From Chamaecyparis obtusa (taxonomy: Eukaryota > Streptophyta > Pinopsida > Cupressales > Cupressaceae): a stretch of 64,000 nucleotides of DNA. The notes beneath the pieces are model-generated. The model was not told where the DNA came from and did not search any database. It worked only from the letters and a program-made list of their open reading frames with translations. Below, piece after piece: positions 44,557 to 58,800 of the stretch. The stretch lies in assembly GCA_027943335.1 (NCBI GenBank), contig BSBK01004085.1:310001-374000 (forward strand), written 5' to 3'. A program made the translations under genes and the position numbers. The stretch's first letter is position 1. The number at the start of each line of letters is the position of its first letter.

Positions 44557-46995
44557 CAACCCACCTCTTGCATGCTGGTTTTGATTATTTTTGGAGCTAA
44601 CCCTTGTGCAGATTTGTTTGGAGATGAAAAACCTTAGATTTTGAAAGATTTGATCATATCTCCTAAACAGCTTAATATTTTAGTCTAAAATTTGTTTTTC
44701 AGGTTGGAGACACATCAAAGAAGCTCCCAAAAAATTTTCAGAATTTTTAGAGGTGATTTGTATTTTTTATGATTTTTTCTTAATTTTTCATAAAAAATTG
44801 ACTTTTGGCGCAAATCAGGGTATTTTAAAGAAATTTTTACATTTCTGGAAAGGTCTTGGAATTATACAAGGGGTCCATTCACTATGTTTTTAATTTAGAA
44901 ATCATATCATAGCTCATTTGGTCAATTTATAAAAACTAGTTTGTTTTGGTAAAATGGGTCTCTAGGGCACAAATGAAGAGATTTTTCTAAAATTTTTACA
45001 TTTTTGAAAAGCTTTCTATTTTTTTGACAAAGGTCTCTTTTTTGCATTTTGGATTTAGGGTTTGAATTCATGTGGTAAAAAATCAGATCTTGTTGACTAG
45101 GTCAAATGCAAATTTTTTTTTTGTGATGGGTATGCACTTATTTTTCATTGTTCATTGCATGATATGAGTTATCATTTAGATTATTTGCTGGTTATCATTG
45201 CTCCTAACAATTGATTTTCAGATCTAACCACCTTAGGGTTTGCATAATTTGGATATACATTGCATATCTTGTTTGCTTGTTTTCTTGTCTTGTTCATTTG
45301 AAGGTGCATGGCTTGCTTTCATGAAAAATGCTTAAAACAAACAAAAAAAGGTGAAATCTACTAAGCGCATTGCATTGGACTTGAGGTATTTTGTTACAAC
45401 TCTATAAAATTTGGATCTTGGGATTAAAAATTGAACCTCTCATGTGTTTGGCTTGAGTGTTTACATACTTTCATAGAACACATTTCAATTGATGCTCTTA
45501 ATGGGAAATGAATGAACATAGATTTGCTTTCATACAAGTTTGTGTAAGTGAATGCTTGTGTTTAAACCTTAAGTAATTCTTAGTTCCAATATCAAATATC
45601 TCATTGAGTGATTGAGGGCATGGATTCATTCCTTATTTACATAGGGAGTTAAATGCACCACTTTGTGGACTCACTCTATGTTTGCTTGGAAAGTTAAATA
45701 TTCCATTAATTCAACCCTTTGTCATTTGTGAGTAGTATTGATAAGAAAATTTAGATTACTTGTGATTGATCTAGATTTCTATCTTGGGTTATTGGACTCG
45801 CTAATCCGCCGGCCCCTCATTTCCGCCCCGTGGTTGCAAGATCAGTGCCACATTAAAGGGGAGGGGTCTACAGGAAAGAAGCGTTAATTGCTCCACTAGG
45901 CAACCCTTTTGTGCTTTTTGAAACTCACTTATTTTCTAAGGTGTGGACTCACTTTGAGTTGATGTGAGGAGTTAAATGTTCCACTTTTGGACTCACTTTG
46001 AGTTGGTGTGAAGAGTTAAATGTTCCACTTTTGGACTCACTTTGAGTTTGTGTGAAGGGTTAAGTGTTCCACTTTTTTGGACTCACTTCACATTCTCTTG
46101 AAGGGTTAAATGTTCCACTTTTGGACTCGCTTCACATTATCTTAAAGGGTTAAATGTTCCACTTTTGGACTCACTTCGCATTTACTTGAAGAGTTAAGTG
46201 TTCCACCTTTAGTGCTCTAAATACTTTTGATAGTGAATTACTTAGTTTTTATTTTTACAAGGCCTGCTTGGGGACACACCACCTCAAGGGATGACCTTAA
46301 CTCCTGTATTCCGGTGGAGTATAAATATCGGGAGGTGAATCCAAAGACACCTCTTTTGGAAATTGAGTTTGATATCACTCTTGGCTAAGCCTCAAAGAAC
46401 TTTATACCTTTGAGAAGTGAAGGAGGAGATTTGGGTTACCGTCTCCCCCCGACTGTGTGATTTTGGATTCTTCTCATCTACAGATTTGGGCCTCACGTAC
46501 CTTACGTATATCAAGGACTCCTTTTAGAAAGCCATGTATATCCTTGTAGACAACTTGATAAGGTGTTGTTGTGTTCTAAGTGCCTGCTAAAATATTTTCA
46601 AGAACATACACAAGTAGAATCTTTAAGGAGTAGCATACTAAGTCACTATCTCTATTCATGTGCAAGGTTGCTTTGTCTCTTGCTCATTACTTGAAGACTA
46701 TTTGCTTGAACTCCCTGGTTGCTGTTCTATGTGCTTGATCATCATTGCGAAATCTTTTGAAAGATCTATTTGGAATATTGAAACTGAGTTCTGTCCTACT
46801 GTAGTGAGTTCTCCTTAGAAGCTTGGTCTTCCTTGGTCAGTCTAGATCTTAGATCCTAAGTGTTGTCATGTTGCTGAACATCTCAATGAATGTTATGGTA
46901 TCAATTGCACAAGATGACTCTTAGTCTTCTTCTTCCTTCTCCATTTCCCATGTTCTTCTAAAATCTTCTATTCCCATGGGAAATTCCTCTTCTTC
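44557..46995 (+). other. Untranslated leader of the non-autonomous element
   Basis: Long leader without domains. It includes the tandem repeat at 45935-46206 and a GC-rich island near 45790-45880. T-rich, with no frame above 70 codons. Confidence 0.6.
45935..46206 (+). repeat. ~51-bp tandem repeat, about 5 copies
   Basis: GTTAAATGTTCCACTTTTGG and ACTCACTTTGAGTT / ACTCACTTCACATT alternate with a period near 51 bp. A looser copy lies upstream at 45645-45710. Located in the leader of the non-autonomous element. Confidence 0.88.
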
Positions 46996-49659
46996 TTGAT
47001 TCTTTTCCTCTTACTATCTAGTCTACCTTCTTCTATTCATCTATTCATTTCTTCCATGCTTGATTCCTCCTCTTCTATAACCATGAATCTTGACTATCTG
47101 GTTTTGGAACCTTTATTAAGAATAGATGATCTTGAGCTCATTGACATATTCGAAAAGTGTTGTTCCTCCAAAATTCTCATGAGTGATGAATTTATAGAAA
47201 AAAGAAAAGAAAAGATGATTAAATCAGATGCCTTTGCTAGAATCATAAACATGATCATATCACAATCTTCTTCTTCCAAACATTCTTCATCATCTAAATC
47301 TTCTCATTCTTCTTCACCTTCCAAGTCTTATCATGACTCTTCCAGACATCATTCTCATTCTTCATCTTCTAAGTCTTATCATGATTCTTCTAAACACTAT
47401 TCACATTCTTCATCTTCCAAATCTTATCATGACTTTTCTAAACATTATTTGCATTCCTCATTATCCAAGTCCTCTTCCTACACTAAGTCTTCAATTTCTT
47501 CTTCTTCACAATCTCGTTCTTCTTCTACTTCTTCAAAGAGTCTTACTTCTCTTCACAAGACATACCATAATGAGCAACGCGATAGTCCTTATGATACCTC
47601 TTCCATGAAGAGTGACGCACCCACCTATGATGACTATGATGACTATGATGATGGACAATGTAGTGATGCCTATGAAACTTCTATTCCTAAGAGTCCTCCT
47701 TGTCGTGTGCTCGTGCTTGCTAAAGGGTCATCCTATTGGGTAGATCATGATGGTGATCCGTATGATTCTGATTTTGAAAGAAACTTTGATGAGTTTTGTG
47801 AACAATGCCTTGATTATAATCTAGCTACTACTGTTGAAGAATATAAAATGCACCGTGCTGATTTGAAACGTAAATATTATAAGAATCCTTCCTCTAAGAA
47901 CATTCATGCTGAAAATAAAGATGACACTCTCAAGCAAGATCATGTTAATGTTGAACCCTTGTCTTGTGATGGTTCCCTTCCATCCCTTACTTCCTCCAAT
48001 GCCCATACATTTCCTAAAGCTTCTGAGTCTTCCAAATCTATCACAAATCTTTCATCCAACAAAGATCCTAAGGCTTTCCATGCAGTTCCCTATAGTTATC
48101 CTCAAGGGCTACCTCTTAAAGATACTCAAGCTAACCTTCACTTGGCTGCAAATACTTTTAATAATGCTAAACCTAAAGAGCCTAAGCCTTTATGCGCTAT
48201 AATGCCTACTTTAGTTAGTCCTTCACAATCTCTTCCAAAGTCTTCCATACAATCCCAACCTACTTCCTTGTCCTTAGAAGTGGCTCCATGTCAAGAGGAC
48301 TCTAAGAATGATAAAGAAAAGAACATAAAGAAAGATCAAGATCAAGAACCCTCTATTTCATCCAATTCTCTTCATGATGTATCTCCTCCATTTCATGGTT
48401 CTTTTGATCCTCTACGCTCTTCCGCATTCATTCCACCATCTCCTAAGCAAGATCAACTTACTACTTACACCGTTGAGCTTATTGATAATCAAAATAACCT
48501 TACCACATTTGTGCTTTCCAAGGGTGATACTTCCATTAAGGTTATTAAAAATGGTGTTGTTACTTCTGATGTAAAGCCTATTGAAAATCAAAAGAAAGTT
48601 GATACGCTTATGCTATCCGAAGATCCTTGTCAAGATCAAAGTCTTCCACCTTCTTGTTCTACCGCTCCATGCTCACTTCCACTTTCTACTCTTTCTAAAT
48701 CTTCGCAAGCTTTGAATGATCCTATCAACGAAGTTGCTCCTATTCAAGATGTTCATGATACTATTGAAAATCCTAATGCTCACTCTAAAGATGTTGATAT
48801 CCTTGGTTGTGATATAGATGCTGATGAACTTATTGATTATCCTTTTGTGTCTTCCACTTCCATCCTTGGACCTCTTCCACCAATACTAAGGGCTTCATGT
48901 CTTCCTTCCATATTGGGTCCTTATGTCCCTTCACTTTCCTTTGCTAATTCTTCTAATTTGTCATCCATCTTGGGTCCTTACGTCCCTCCATCTCCTATCT
49001 TCCCTCAAGATCAACATAGATGCATACCCTTGAATCATTTTCATCCACTCACCCATCTAAACCAGTCATATTATCCTCCTTCTTCCACAAATCTGAAGTC
49101 TTTTGGAAGTAACTTGAATGTTCAATACAAGAAAAAGAAGCAATACCAGAATCCATAAAAAAAAGAAGATCACCATGTCTTCTCTAATCGACATGGAGGC
49201 ATAAAGTCAAAAGAGATATCTAAGAAGAAAACTACAAGACAAGTATGGGTTCCAAAATCCATTATTCAAGATATTCTCTCTAAATCATCAAAAGAAAATA
49301 AAAAGCCTAAGGCTATATGGATTCCAAAGTCTCTCTTGAGAGAGTCTAATATTGAACAAAAAGTGAAACTGACATTCAAGCTTCCAAAGGCTTTCACTTC
49401 ATCTTCTTCCAAAAACATTCTTCCATTCCATGCGCCTAAACCGCAACCTCTACTAAATATTCACTATATTCCTTCTCGTATTCCTTCCTTCACATTTCCT
49501 CCATCCTCTCGCCACCCTTCAAGGTGTGTGTTGATGTTGATCTTGCCTTCCTTTCCATCTCCCCTTTCACAATCCTTCAATTCATTATCCTTCTACCTTC
49601 TATCCTTTTTCCTCATTTGCCTATTCCTCCTATCTTCCAACCTCACTCGATTTACATAA
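46996..49659 (+). CDS. Ser-rich protein of the non-autonomous LTR element
   Basis: A 720-codon frame ends at a TAA (49156). The same frame then stays open for 167 more codons to 49659, so the original product was probably near 887 residues. N-terminal about 90 residues are helical (DDLELIDIFEKCCSS, DAFARIINMIIS). Residues 90-190 are a Ser/His/Lys/Tyr low-complexity region with three near-copies of SKSYHDSSKHYSHSSSS. An acidic patch DDYDDYDDG and a more ordered part follow (YWVDHDGDPYDSDFERNFDE, FCEQCLDYNLATTVEEYKMH). Then comes a long Ser/Pro-rich tail with SILGPYVP repeats. Beyond the stop lie RQVWVPKS and AIWIPKSLL, a motif type seen in some plant retroelement gag tails. It is probably a divergent gag-like protein. 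The order of parts resembles gag, but no capsid domain or zinc knuckle is visible. Confidence 0.65.
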
Positions 49660-51701
49660 AGCTTTATCCTCCATTTTTCTCTTCTATCTTCCTTTCCCTA
49701 TCAACATCTTTGAGTATATCATTTTGAATCCTTGGCATATCATGGTTTATCCTTTCAAGGAGCATTATCTAAAAAACTTGCTTTCTTCCAAAAAAAGATA
49801 AAATAAATTTTTTTAAAAAAAATTCAAAAAGAAAAGACAAAAAATGAAAAAAATTGAAAATGTGCCTTGGTGAAAACCTGGAAACAGGCGCCTTGGTAGA
49901 AAAAATATAAAAAAAAAGAAAAAAAGAAAAAATTGCAATAAAAATTCAAGTGGTGAAAACCTAGAAATAGGCGCTACTTGAGGCCTTTGCACTCCTATTT
50001 GTTAGCTTGCGTCCTCAACACTTAGCCTTTCTCCATCATGCCTTAACCTTGTTGCCTTGGTTTGGAATTGGTCTTTATCTAAGGGGCATACCTGTTAGCA
50101 TTGGTCCTTTAGGTGTGTTTGTCTCTTGGGGCATTTCACAACATGTGTTTTTCAACACCACCCCAAACAGTGTTTTTCAACACTACCCTTGCATCGAGTG
50201 TTTCTTAACACTTATCAGATATCTTACCCTACAGTCTAGTTTGATGCGATATTTCTCATTTGCAGATGTGATAACCAGAGTTTGACTCTATGACCAACAC
50301 ACACACACTTAAACAATCAACTTCTTGAGATATGTTGACTTTACTTTTCTTTGTGTGCTATCTATGAGGATTTCTTTGATGAGTGGTCTCTCCCTGAGAA
50401 GTTTTCGATGATGCATAGCTAGAAGACTGAGGGTATGAGAACATGTTTTATTTCTTTATCGGCTTGTGGGTATATTTTTTTGGTCCTACCTATCATGAGC
50501 ATTTATGCTGGTCTTACTTGACACTATGGATTGACAAGGTATTATCCTTGACTGTTTTACGAGTGCATGCTTCTAGTTATGCTGACTTTCATGTGTCTTG
50601 ATACAAGCATAATCTCGCTATATCAAACTTAGGTAATCTCACTGCACTAGTCATCTTGACCTCCATGTCTTTAATGCCTAGGTGGGATTTCCACATTTCT
50701 ATCTGATAAAGATCATATTCATATCCACATAGTTATGCTAGTGTGCATTGTATGATCTTATGACGCTACCAATAACGCTCGATGATGATAATTAGATGTC
50801 TATAGGCGTTATGACCTTGCAAGTTAACCACTTTCATAGTAGCTTGCATTCTTAGGTTCATCATAGTTTAGTTTTTGCATCTTGCATATGGAGAGAGCTC
50901 TCCTTTTTATCATCTACAGACTAGTTGGTCAACTGTGCTCATTTTCTGATTCTTCTTGATCATATCTTTCATTTTTGGTCTTTCATGTCACATCATTTTC
51001 TATCCATTTTCGGACTCGAAATCAAAATCTGAGTCACGTTTCCAAATTTTACGTAGTTGAATGACCTTTTGAGGCATAATTCTTTGATTTTCGATGGAAT
51101 TTATTCCTTTCCATGTCTTTCAAACTTCTAGTCTTTCATTCACCCCTTTCGCTTCCTCTCTCTAAAGTTTGACTTAATCTTTATCCTATATCCTTCTCAG
51201 TCAAACCTCATCAACCTGGGGCATATCTGCACTGTTTGATGGTTATCCTATCATGCTCCATCCTTCGATTATGATTTATTGTGACTTGATCAAGTTTATC
51301 AATTTTTTGTTCTCCTCTATCCGATTTTGATTTCGATTATGAGGGGGCAGTACCTATCAGCTTTAATCTTTGATTCAGCTTTATCATTTGGCTCAGCTTG
51401 AGATTCTTATTTTGAGACTTGATTATCACCTAGTAGCGATGGTGGTGATTTTGTCTTTTGATTTTTATCTCTTTTTTTTCAGACTTGATTATTGCCTAGC
51501 AGCAACAGTGATAGTTTTGTCTAAGGCTTGATTTGCACCTAGCAGCGATGGTGTTGGTCTTGTCTTTCAGCTTTTGCTTATGCTTGTCCTGATGTGTTCC
51601 CAAAATGAACACACATCTGGGTTGTTTTGTGATCCCAAATCGATCTCACATTTCAATTCTTCTTTGACTACATGTGTTCCCAGATCGATCACACATTAGT
51701 C
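49660..51701 (+). other. Non-coding 3' interior of the non-autonomous element
   Basis: A-rich stretch at 49790-49970 with two near-copies of GGTGAAAACCT(G/A)GAAA(C/T)AGGCG, a phrase also echoed at 62486 and 62553 in the Gypsy. Three ~60-bp degenerate repeats (CCTAGCAGCGATGGTG type) lie at 51425-51560. No pol-like frame is present. Confidence 0.6.
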
Positions 51702-51714
51702 AAAGAGGGGAAAA
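51702..51714 (+). other. Polypurine tract
   Basis: AAAGAGGGGAAAA sits directly before the 3' LTR (51715), the usual plus-strand primer of LTR retrotransposons. Confidence 0.9.
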
Positions 51715-52814
51715 TGTATGCACCCTAAAATGGTCACCTAGACTTTGGGCCCCATTTCTGCAATTTATCAAATCCCTGAATCAATATTTTCAAAAATCAA
51801 CATTTTTCAAATATATCAATTTCCTTGATCAAATCATAATCAATTCAATATTTCTTAAGGTTTGAGCCTTATTTAATTTAAAAGGGAAAAGAAATAAAAA
51901 TAAAAATCTTATTTAATTAAGAGAATAAATCCCTTTTAATTAATTAAAAATCTCTTTTAATTAAATAATAAAATCACTTTATCCTAAGCCTTTATTTAAT
52001 TAAAAGGAATTTCCTCCCTTTTTATTTAAATAAAAAATCTTCACTTTTCTTCTTATCCTAAGTTGCACAAATAAAGCATTTAATTCTTATTTATAAAGAA
52101 AAATAAAATAAAAAAATAAAAGAAAAGTACTTTTTGTCTCACATGGACATAAATTAAATGCTCAACATAAAGTAAATGCTTCTAATTTTCTTATTGGAGG
52201 ATATTTGTGCACAAGGATCAAGCTTCTTTTTTTCTCCACCGTTGATTAAATCTTTTACCTCTTAATCTCCGTGGTCCATTGATTTTTCACCTCCTATAAA
52301 AGAAGAGCTCTCTTCCTCATTTGTACACACCATACATACTTGAATTATTATGCTATAGGTTTTCTAAGTCATTGAAGCTTTTGGAGATATTCTTGCATCA
52401 AGTTTTGAAGATTTGGAGCATCATTGGCATTCATCTTGCATCTACATCACATCCTAGCTTGCATCATAGTTGCATCATCATGGTATCATTTCCTTTCATG
52501 TTTTAGATTAATCTCACATAGTTTAATTAAAGGGTTTGTAACTCTTTCATTTCCATTTTCAAAGCTTAATTGCATCTTCATTCTCATAAGATTAATTTAC
52601 ATTCTCATATGGATTTGCATAGCATTGCATTCATTTAGAATCTCTCATTGCGTGGTTAACTAGCAAGGTCATGAGTTTATAGCTCTAGCTGAGAGCAATT
52701 TTACAAATCTTGCAACTCCATGCATAGAGAGCTATGGATCGATTTGTGAGGGCTCATTCTTGAGTTTTCTTACATGTAAGGATTCATAGAAGTGTGACAA
52801 CATTTTAGCACATA
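51715..52814 (+). repeat. 3' LTR of the non-autonomous element
   Basis: 1,100 bp, TGTATGCACCC...TAGCACATA. Differences from the 5' copy are nearly all transitions. The final CA dinucleotide has become TA. Confidence 0.95.
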
Positions 52815-55800
52815 GATGTGTGTCATAAGGGGTCTTAGCACCCCTTAAGACACACTTGAGAGTTCCAATGTGTCAAAAGGGGTCATGGGGACTCCCTAGG
52901 GGTCCTAGTATGCCTTATCATGCGTTAGGACCCCTAAGAAGTCGCCATGACCCCTTTTGACACTTTGGAAAGCTCAAGTGTGTCCAAAAGGGTCTTAAAA
53001 CCCCTTACAACACACTTGAGCATTCTAATGTGTCAAAAAGGGTCACAAGGACTCCCTATGGGTCCTAGTACACATTGTCATGTGTTAGGACACCGAGGGA
53101 GTCCCCATGACCCCTTTTGACACATTCGAATGCTCAAGTGTGTTCAAAGGGGTCATAGGACACCTTAAGACACACTTGAGCATTCCAATGTGTCAAAAGA
53201 GGTCATCGAGACTTTCTAGGGGTCCTAACGTGTGATAAGGTGTACTAGGACCCCTAGGGAGTCCCCGTGACCCCTTTTGACATATTAGAATGCTCAAGTG
53301 TGTCTTAAGGGGTCCCAAAAGCCCATAAGACACACTTGAGCATTTCAATGTGTCAAAAGGGGTCACGGGGACTCCCTAGGGGTCCTAGTATGCCTTATCA
53401 CGCGTTAGGACACCTAGGGAGTCCCCATGACCCCTTTTGACACATTGGAATGCTCAAGTGTGTTCGAAGGGCTCCTAAAACCCCTTAAGACACACTTGAG
53501 CATTCTAATGTGTCAAAAGGGGTCATGGGGACTCCCTAGGGGTCCTAGTACACCTCGTCACATGTTAGGATCCCAAGGGAGACCCCATGACCCCTTTTGA
53601 CATATTAAAATGCTCAAGTGTGTCTTAAGGAGTCTTGGGACCCCTTTGAACACACTTGAGCATTCCAAAGTGTCAAAAGGGGTCATGAGGACTTCCTAGG
53701 GTTCCTAACGCATGATAAGGCATACTAGGACCCCTAGGGAGTCCCCATGACCACTTTTGACACATTAGAAGGCTCAAGTGTGTCTTAAGGACACATTGGA
53801 AGGCTCAAGTGTGTCTTAAGGGGTCTTAGGACCCCTTAAGACACACTTGATCCTTCCAATGTGTCAAAAGGGGTCATGGGGACTCCCTAGGGGTCCTAAC
53901 ATGTGCTAAGGCTTACTAGGACCCCTAGGGAGTCCCTTGACCCCTTTTGACACATTGGAATGTTCAAGTGTGTTTTAAGTGGTCCTAGGACACCTTCGAA
54001 TACACTTGAGCATTCCAATATGTCAAAAGGGTTCATGGGGAATCCCTAGGGGTCTTAGTAAGCCTTAAGATGCGTTAGGACCCATAGGGAGTCCCCATGA
54101 CCCCTTTTGACACATTGGAATGCTCAAGTGTGTCTTAAGGGGTCCTACAACCTCTTAAGACACACTTGAGCATTCCAATGTGTCAAGAGGGGTCATGGGG
54201 ACTCCCTTGGGGTCCTAGTACACCTTATCACATGTTAGGACCCCTAGCGAGTCCCCATGACCCCTTTTGACATATTGGAATGCTCAAGTGTGTCTTAAGG
54301 GGTCTTAAGACCCCTTCAGACACACTTGAGCATTCCAATGTGTCAAAAGGGGTCATGGGGAATCCCTAGGGGTCCTAGCATGCCTTATCATGCATTAGGA
54401 CCCCTAGGGAGTCCCCATGACTCCTTTTGACAAATTAGAATGCTCAAGTGTGTTCGAAGGGGTCTTATGACCCCTTAAGACACACTTGAGCATTCTAATG
54501 TGTCAAAAGGGGTCATGGGGAGTCCCTAGGGGTCCTAACACGTGATAAAGAATACTAGGATCCCAAGGGAGTCCCCATGACACCTTTTAACATATTGTAA
54601 TGTTCAAGTATGTCTTAAGGGGTCCTAGGACCCCTTCAGACACACTTGAATGTTCGAAAGTGTCAATAGGGGTAATGGGGACTCCCTAGGGGTCCTAACA
54701 TGTGATAAGGCTTACTAGGACCCCTAAGGAGTCTCCATGACCCCTTTTGATAGATTGGAATGCTCAAGTGTGTTTTAAAGGGTCCTAATACACCTTTAGA
54801 CACACTTGAGCATTCCAATGTGTCATAAGGGTTCATCGGGACTCCCTAGGGGTCCTATCACGTGATAAGGCATACTAAGACCCCAAGGGAGTCCCCATGA
54901 CCCTTTTTGACACATTGGAATGCTCAAGTGTGTCTTAAGGGGTCTTAGGACCTCTTCGGACACACTTGAGAATTTCAAAGTTTCAAAAGGGGTGATGGGG
55001 ACTTCCTAGGGGTCCTAACACATGATAAGGTGTACTAGGACCCCTAGGGAGTCCCCATGACCCCTTTTGATAGATTGGAAGGCTCAAGTGTGTCTTAAGG
55101 CATCTTAGGACCCCTTCAGACACACTTGAGTGTTCTAAAGTGTCAAAAGGGGTCATGGGGACTCCCTAGGGGTCCTAACACATCATAAGGCTTACTAGGA
55201 CCCCTAGGGAGTCCCCATGACCCCTTTTGACACATTGGAATGCTCAAGTGTGTTTTAAGGGGTATTAGGACACCTTCAGACACACTTGAGCATTCTAATG
55301 TGTGAAAAGGGTTCATGGGGACTCCTTAGGGGTCCTAACGTGTGATAAGGTGTACTACGACCCCAAGGGAGTCCCCATGACCCCTTTTCACATATTGGAA
55401 CGCTCAAGTGTGTCTTATGGGGTCCTACGACCCCTCAAGACACACTTGAGCATTCCAATGTGTTAAAAGGGGTCATGGGGACTCCCTTGGGGTCCTAGTG
55501 CACCTTATCATGTGTTAGGACCCCTAGGGAGTCCCCATGACCCCTTTTGACACATTAGAATGCTCAAGTGAGTCTTAAGGGGTCCTAAGACCCCTTCGGA
55601 CACACTTGAGCATTCCAATGTGTCAAAAGAGGTCATGGGGACTCCCTAGGGGTCCTAGTATGCCTTATCATACATTAGGATCCATAGGGAGGCCCCATGA
55701 CCCCTTTTGATAGATTAGAATGCTCAAGTGTGTTCGAAGGGGTCTTATGACCCCTGAAGACTCACTTGAGAATTCTAATGTGTCAAAAGTGGTCATGGGG

Positions 55801-58800
55801 ACTCCTTAGGGGTCCTAACATGTGATAAGGTGTACTAGGACCCAAAGGTATTCCCCATGACCCCTTTTGACACATTAGAATGCTCAAGTGTGTCTTAAGG
55901 GGCCCTAAGACCCCTTTAGACACACTTGAGTGTTCCAAAGTGTCAAAAGGGGTCATGGGGACTCCCTAGGGGTCCTAACACATGATAAGGCTTACTAGGA
56001 CCCCTAGTGAGTCCACATGACCCCTTTTGATAGATTGGAATGCTCAAGTATGTTTTAAGGGGTCCTAGGACACCTTTGGACACACTTGAGCATTCCAATG
56101 TGTCAAAAGGGTTCATGGGGACTCCCTAGGGGTTGTAACACGTGATAAGGTGTACTAGGACCCCTAGGGAGTCCCCATGACCCCTTTTGACACATTAGAA
56201 TGGTCAAGTGTGTCTTAAGGGGTGTTAGGACCCCTTTAGACACACTTGAGCATTCCAAAGTGTGAAAAGGGGTGTTGGGGACTTCCTAGGGGTCTTAACA
56301 CATGATAAGATGTACTAGGACCCCTAGGGATTCCCCATGACCCTTTTGACACATTAGAAGGCTCAAGTGTGTCTTAAGGGGTCTTAGGACCCCTTCGGAC
56401 ACACTTGAGTGTTGCTAAGTGTTAAAATAGGTCATGGGGACTCCTTAGGGGTCCTAACATGTGATAATGCTTACTAGGACCCTTAGGGAGTCCCCACGAC
56501 CCATTTTGACACATTAGAATGTTCAAGTGTGTTTTAAGGGGTCCTAAGACACCTTCGAACACACTTGAGTATTCCAATGTGTCAAAAGGGTTCATGGGGA
56601 CTCCCTAGGGGTCCTAACAAGTGATAAGGCATACTACAACCCCAAGGGAGTCCCCATGACCCCTTTTGACACATTGGAATGCTCAAGTGTGTCTTAAGGG
56701 GTCCTACAACCCCTTAAGACACACTTGAGCATTCCAATGTGTCAAAAGGGGTCATGGGGACTCCCTTGGGGTCCTAGTATGCCTTATCACATGTTAGGAC
56801 CCCTAGGGAGTTCCCATGACCCCTTTTGACATATTAGAATGCTCAAGTGTGTCTTAAGAGTTTTTAAGACCCCTTCGGACACACTTGAGCATTCTAATGT
56901 GTCAAAAAAGGTCATGGGGAGTCCCTAGGGGTCCTAGTATGCCTTATCACGTATTAGGACCCCTAGGGAGTCCTCATGACCCCTTTTGACACATTAGAAT
57001 GCTCAAGTGTGTCCGTAGGGGTCTTATGACCCCTCAAGACACACTTGAGCATTCTAATGTGTCAAAAGGGGTCATGGGGACTCCCTAGGGGTCCTAACGT
57101 GTGATAAGGCATACTAGGACCCCTAGGGAGTCCCCATGACCCCTTTTGACACATTGGAAACCTCAAGTGTGTCTTAAGGGGTCCTAGGACCCCTTCGGAC
57201 ACACTTGAGTGTTCCAAATTGTCAAAAAGGGTCATGGGGACTCCCTAAGGGTCCTAACGCATGATAAGGCTTATTAGTACCCCTAGGGAGTCCCTATGAC
57301 CCCTTTTGACATATTGGAATGCTCAAGTATATTTTAAGGGGTCCTAGGACACCTTTGGACACACTTGAGCATTCCAATATGTCAAAAGGGTTCATGGGGA
57401 CTCCCTAGGGGTGCTAACACATGATAAGGTGTACTGGGACCCCAAGGGAGTCCCCATGACCCCTTTTGACATATTGGAATTCTCAAGTGTGTCTTAAGGG
57501 GTCCTACGACCCCTTAAGACACACTTGAGCATTTCAATATGTTAAAAGGGGTCATGGGGATGACCCCTTAAGACACACTTGAGCATTCCAATGTGTGAAA
57601 AGGGGTCATGGGGACTCCCTTGGTGTCTTAGTATGTCTTATCATGCGTTAGGACCCCTAGGGAGTCCGCAAGACCCCTTTTGACACATTAGAATGCTCAA
57701 GTGTGTCTTAAGGGGTCCTAAGACCCCTTCGGACACACTTGAGCATTCCAATGTGTCAAAAGGGGTCATGGGGAGTCCCTAGGGGTCCTAGTATACCTTA
57801 TCATGCATTAAGACCCCTAGGGAGTCCCCATGACCCCTTTTAACACATTGGAATGCTCAAGTGTGTCTTAAGGGGTCATAAGACCCCTTCGGACACACTT
57901 GAGAATCCTCAAGTGTGTCCGAAGGGGTCTTATGACCCCTTAAGACACACTTGAGCATTCCAATGTGTTAAAAGGGGTCATGGGGACTTCCTAGGGGTCC
58001 TAACGCATGATAAGGCATACTAGGACCTCTAGGGAGTCCCCATGACCCCTTTTGACACTTTGTAACACTTAAGTGTGTCGAACGGGTCCTAAGACCCCTT
58101 AAGACACACTTGTGTGTTCCAATGTGTCAAAAGGGGTCATGGGGACTCCCTAGGGGTCCTAATACATCTTATCATGTGTTAGGACCCTTAGGGAGTCCCC
58201 ATGACCCCTTTTGACACATTGGAATGCTCAAGTGTGTTTTAAGGGGTCCTAGGACCCCTTACGACACACTTGAGCATTCCAATGTGTCAAAAGGGGTCAT
58301 GGAGACTTCCTAGGGGTCCTAAAGCGTGATAAGGCATACTAGGACCTCTAGGGTTTCCCCATGACCACTTTTGACACTTTGGAATGCTCAAGTGTGTCCG
58401 AAGGGGTCCTAAGACCCCTTAAGACACACTTGAGCATTCCAATGTGTCAAATAGGGTCATGGGGACTCCCTAGGGGTCCTAGTACACCTTATCATGTGTT
58501 AGGACCCCGAAGAAGTCCCCATGACCCCTTTGGACACATTGGAATGCTCAAGTGTGTATTAAGGGGTCTTAGGACCTCTTAAGATACACTTGAGCATTTG
58601 AATGTGTCAAAAGGGGTCATGGGGACTCCCTCGGGGTCCTAGTATGCCTTATCATGCGTTAGGACCCCTAGGGAGTCCCCGTGAACCCTTTTGACACATT
58701 GCAACACACAAGTGTGTCTTCAGGGGTCCTATGACCCCTGAAGACACACTTGTGTGTTGCAATGTGTCAAAAAGGTTCACGGGGACTCCCTTGGATTCTT

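Larger units (their letters stand above)
43436..52814 (+). mobile_element. Non-autonomous LTR retrotransposon (9.4 kb) inside the satellite
   Basis: The two 1,100-bp LTRs start TGTATGCACCC. They end TAGCACACA (5') and TAGCACATA (3', one C-to-T change). Target duplication GATGT at 43431-43435 and 52815-52819. A primer-site-like TGGCACCCACC lies just after the 5' LTR. A clear polypurine tract (AAAGAGGGGAAAA) lies just before the 3' LTR. The 7.2-kb interior has one long Ser-rich reading frame and no protease, integrase, RT or RNase H, so it depends on another element. The LTRs differ at about two dozen positions (roughly 98% alike by eye), making it the youngest insertion that can be dated in the window. 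Confidence 0.95.

Noticed and set aside
47094..48574. Several frames overlapping the Ser-rich protein in other phases
   Set aside because: They are shadows of the 720-codon frame produced by its TCT/TCC-rich coding sequence.
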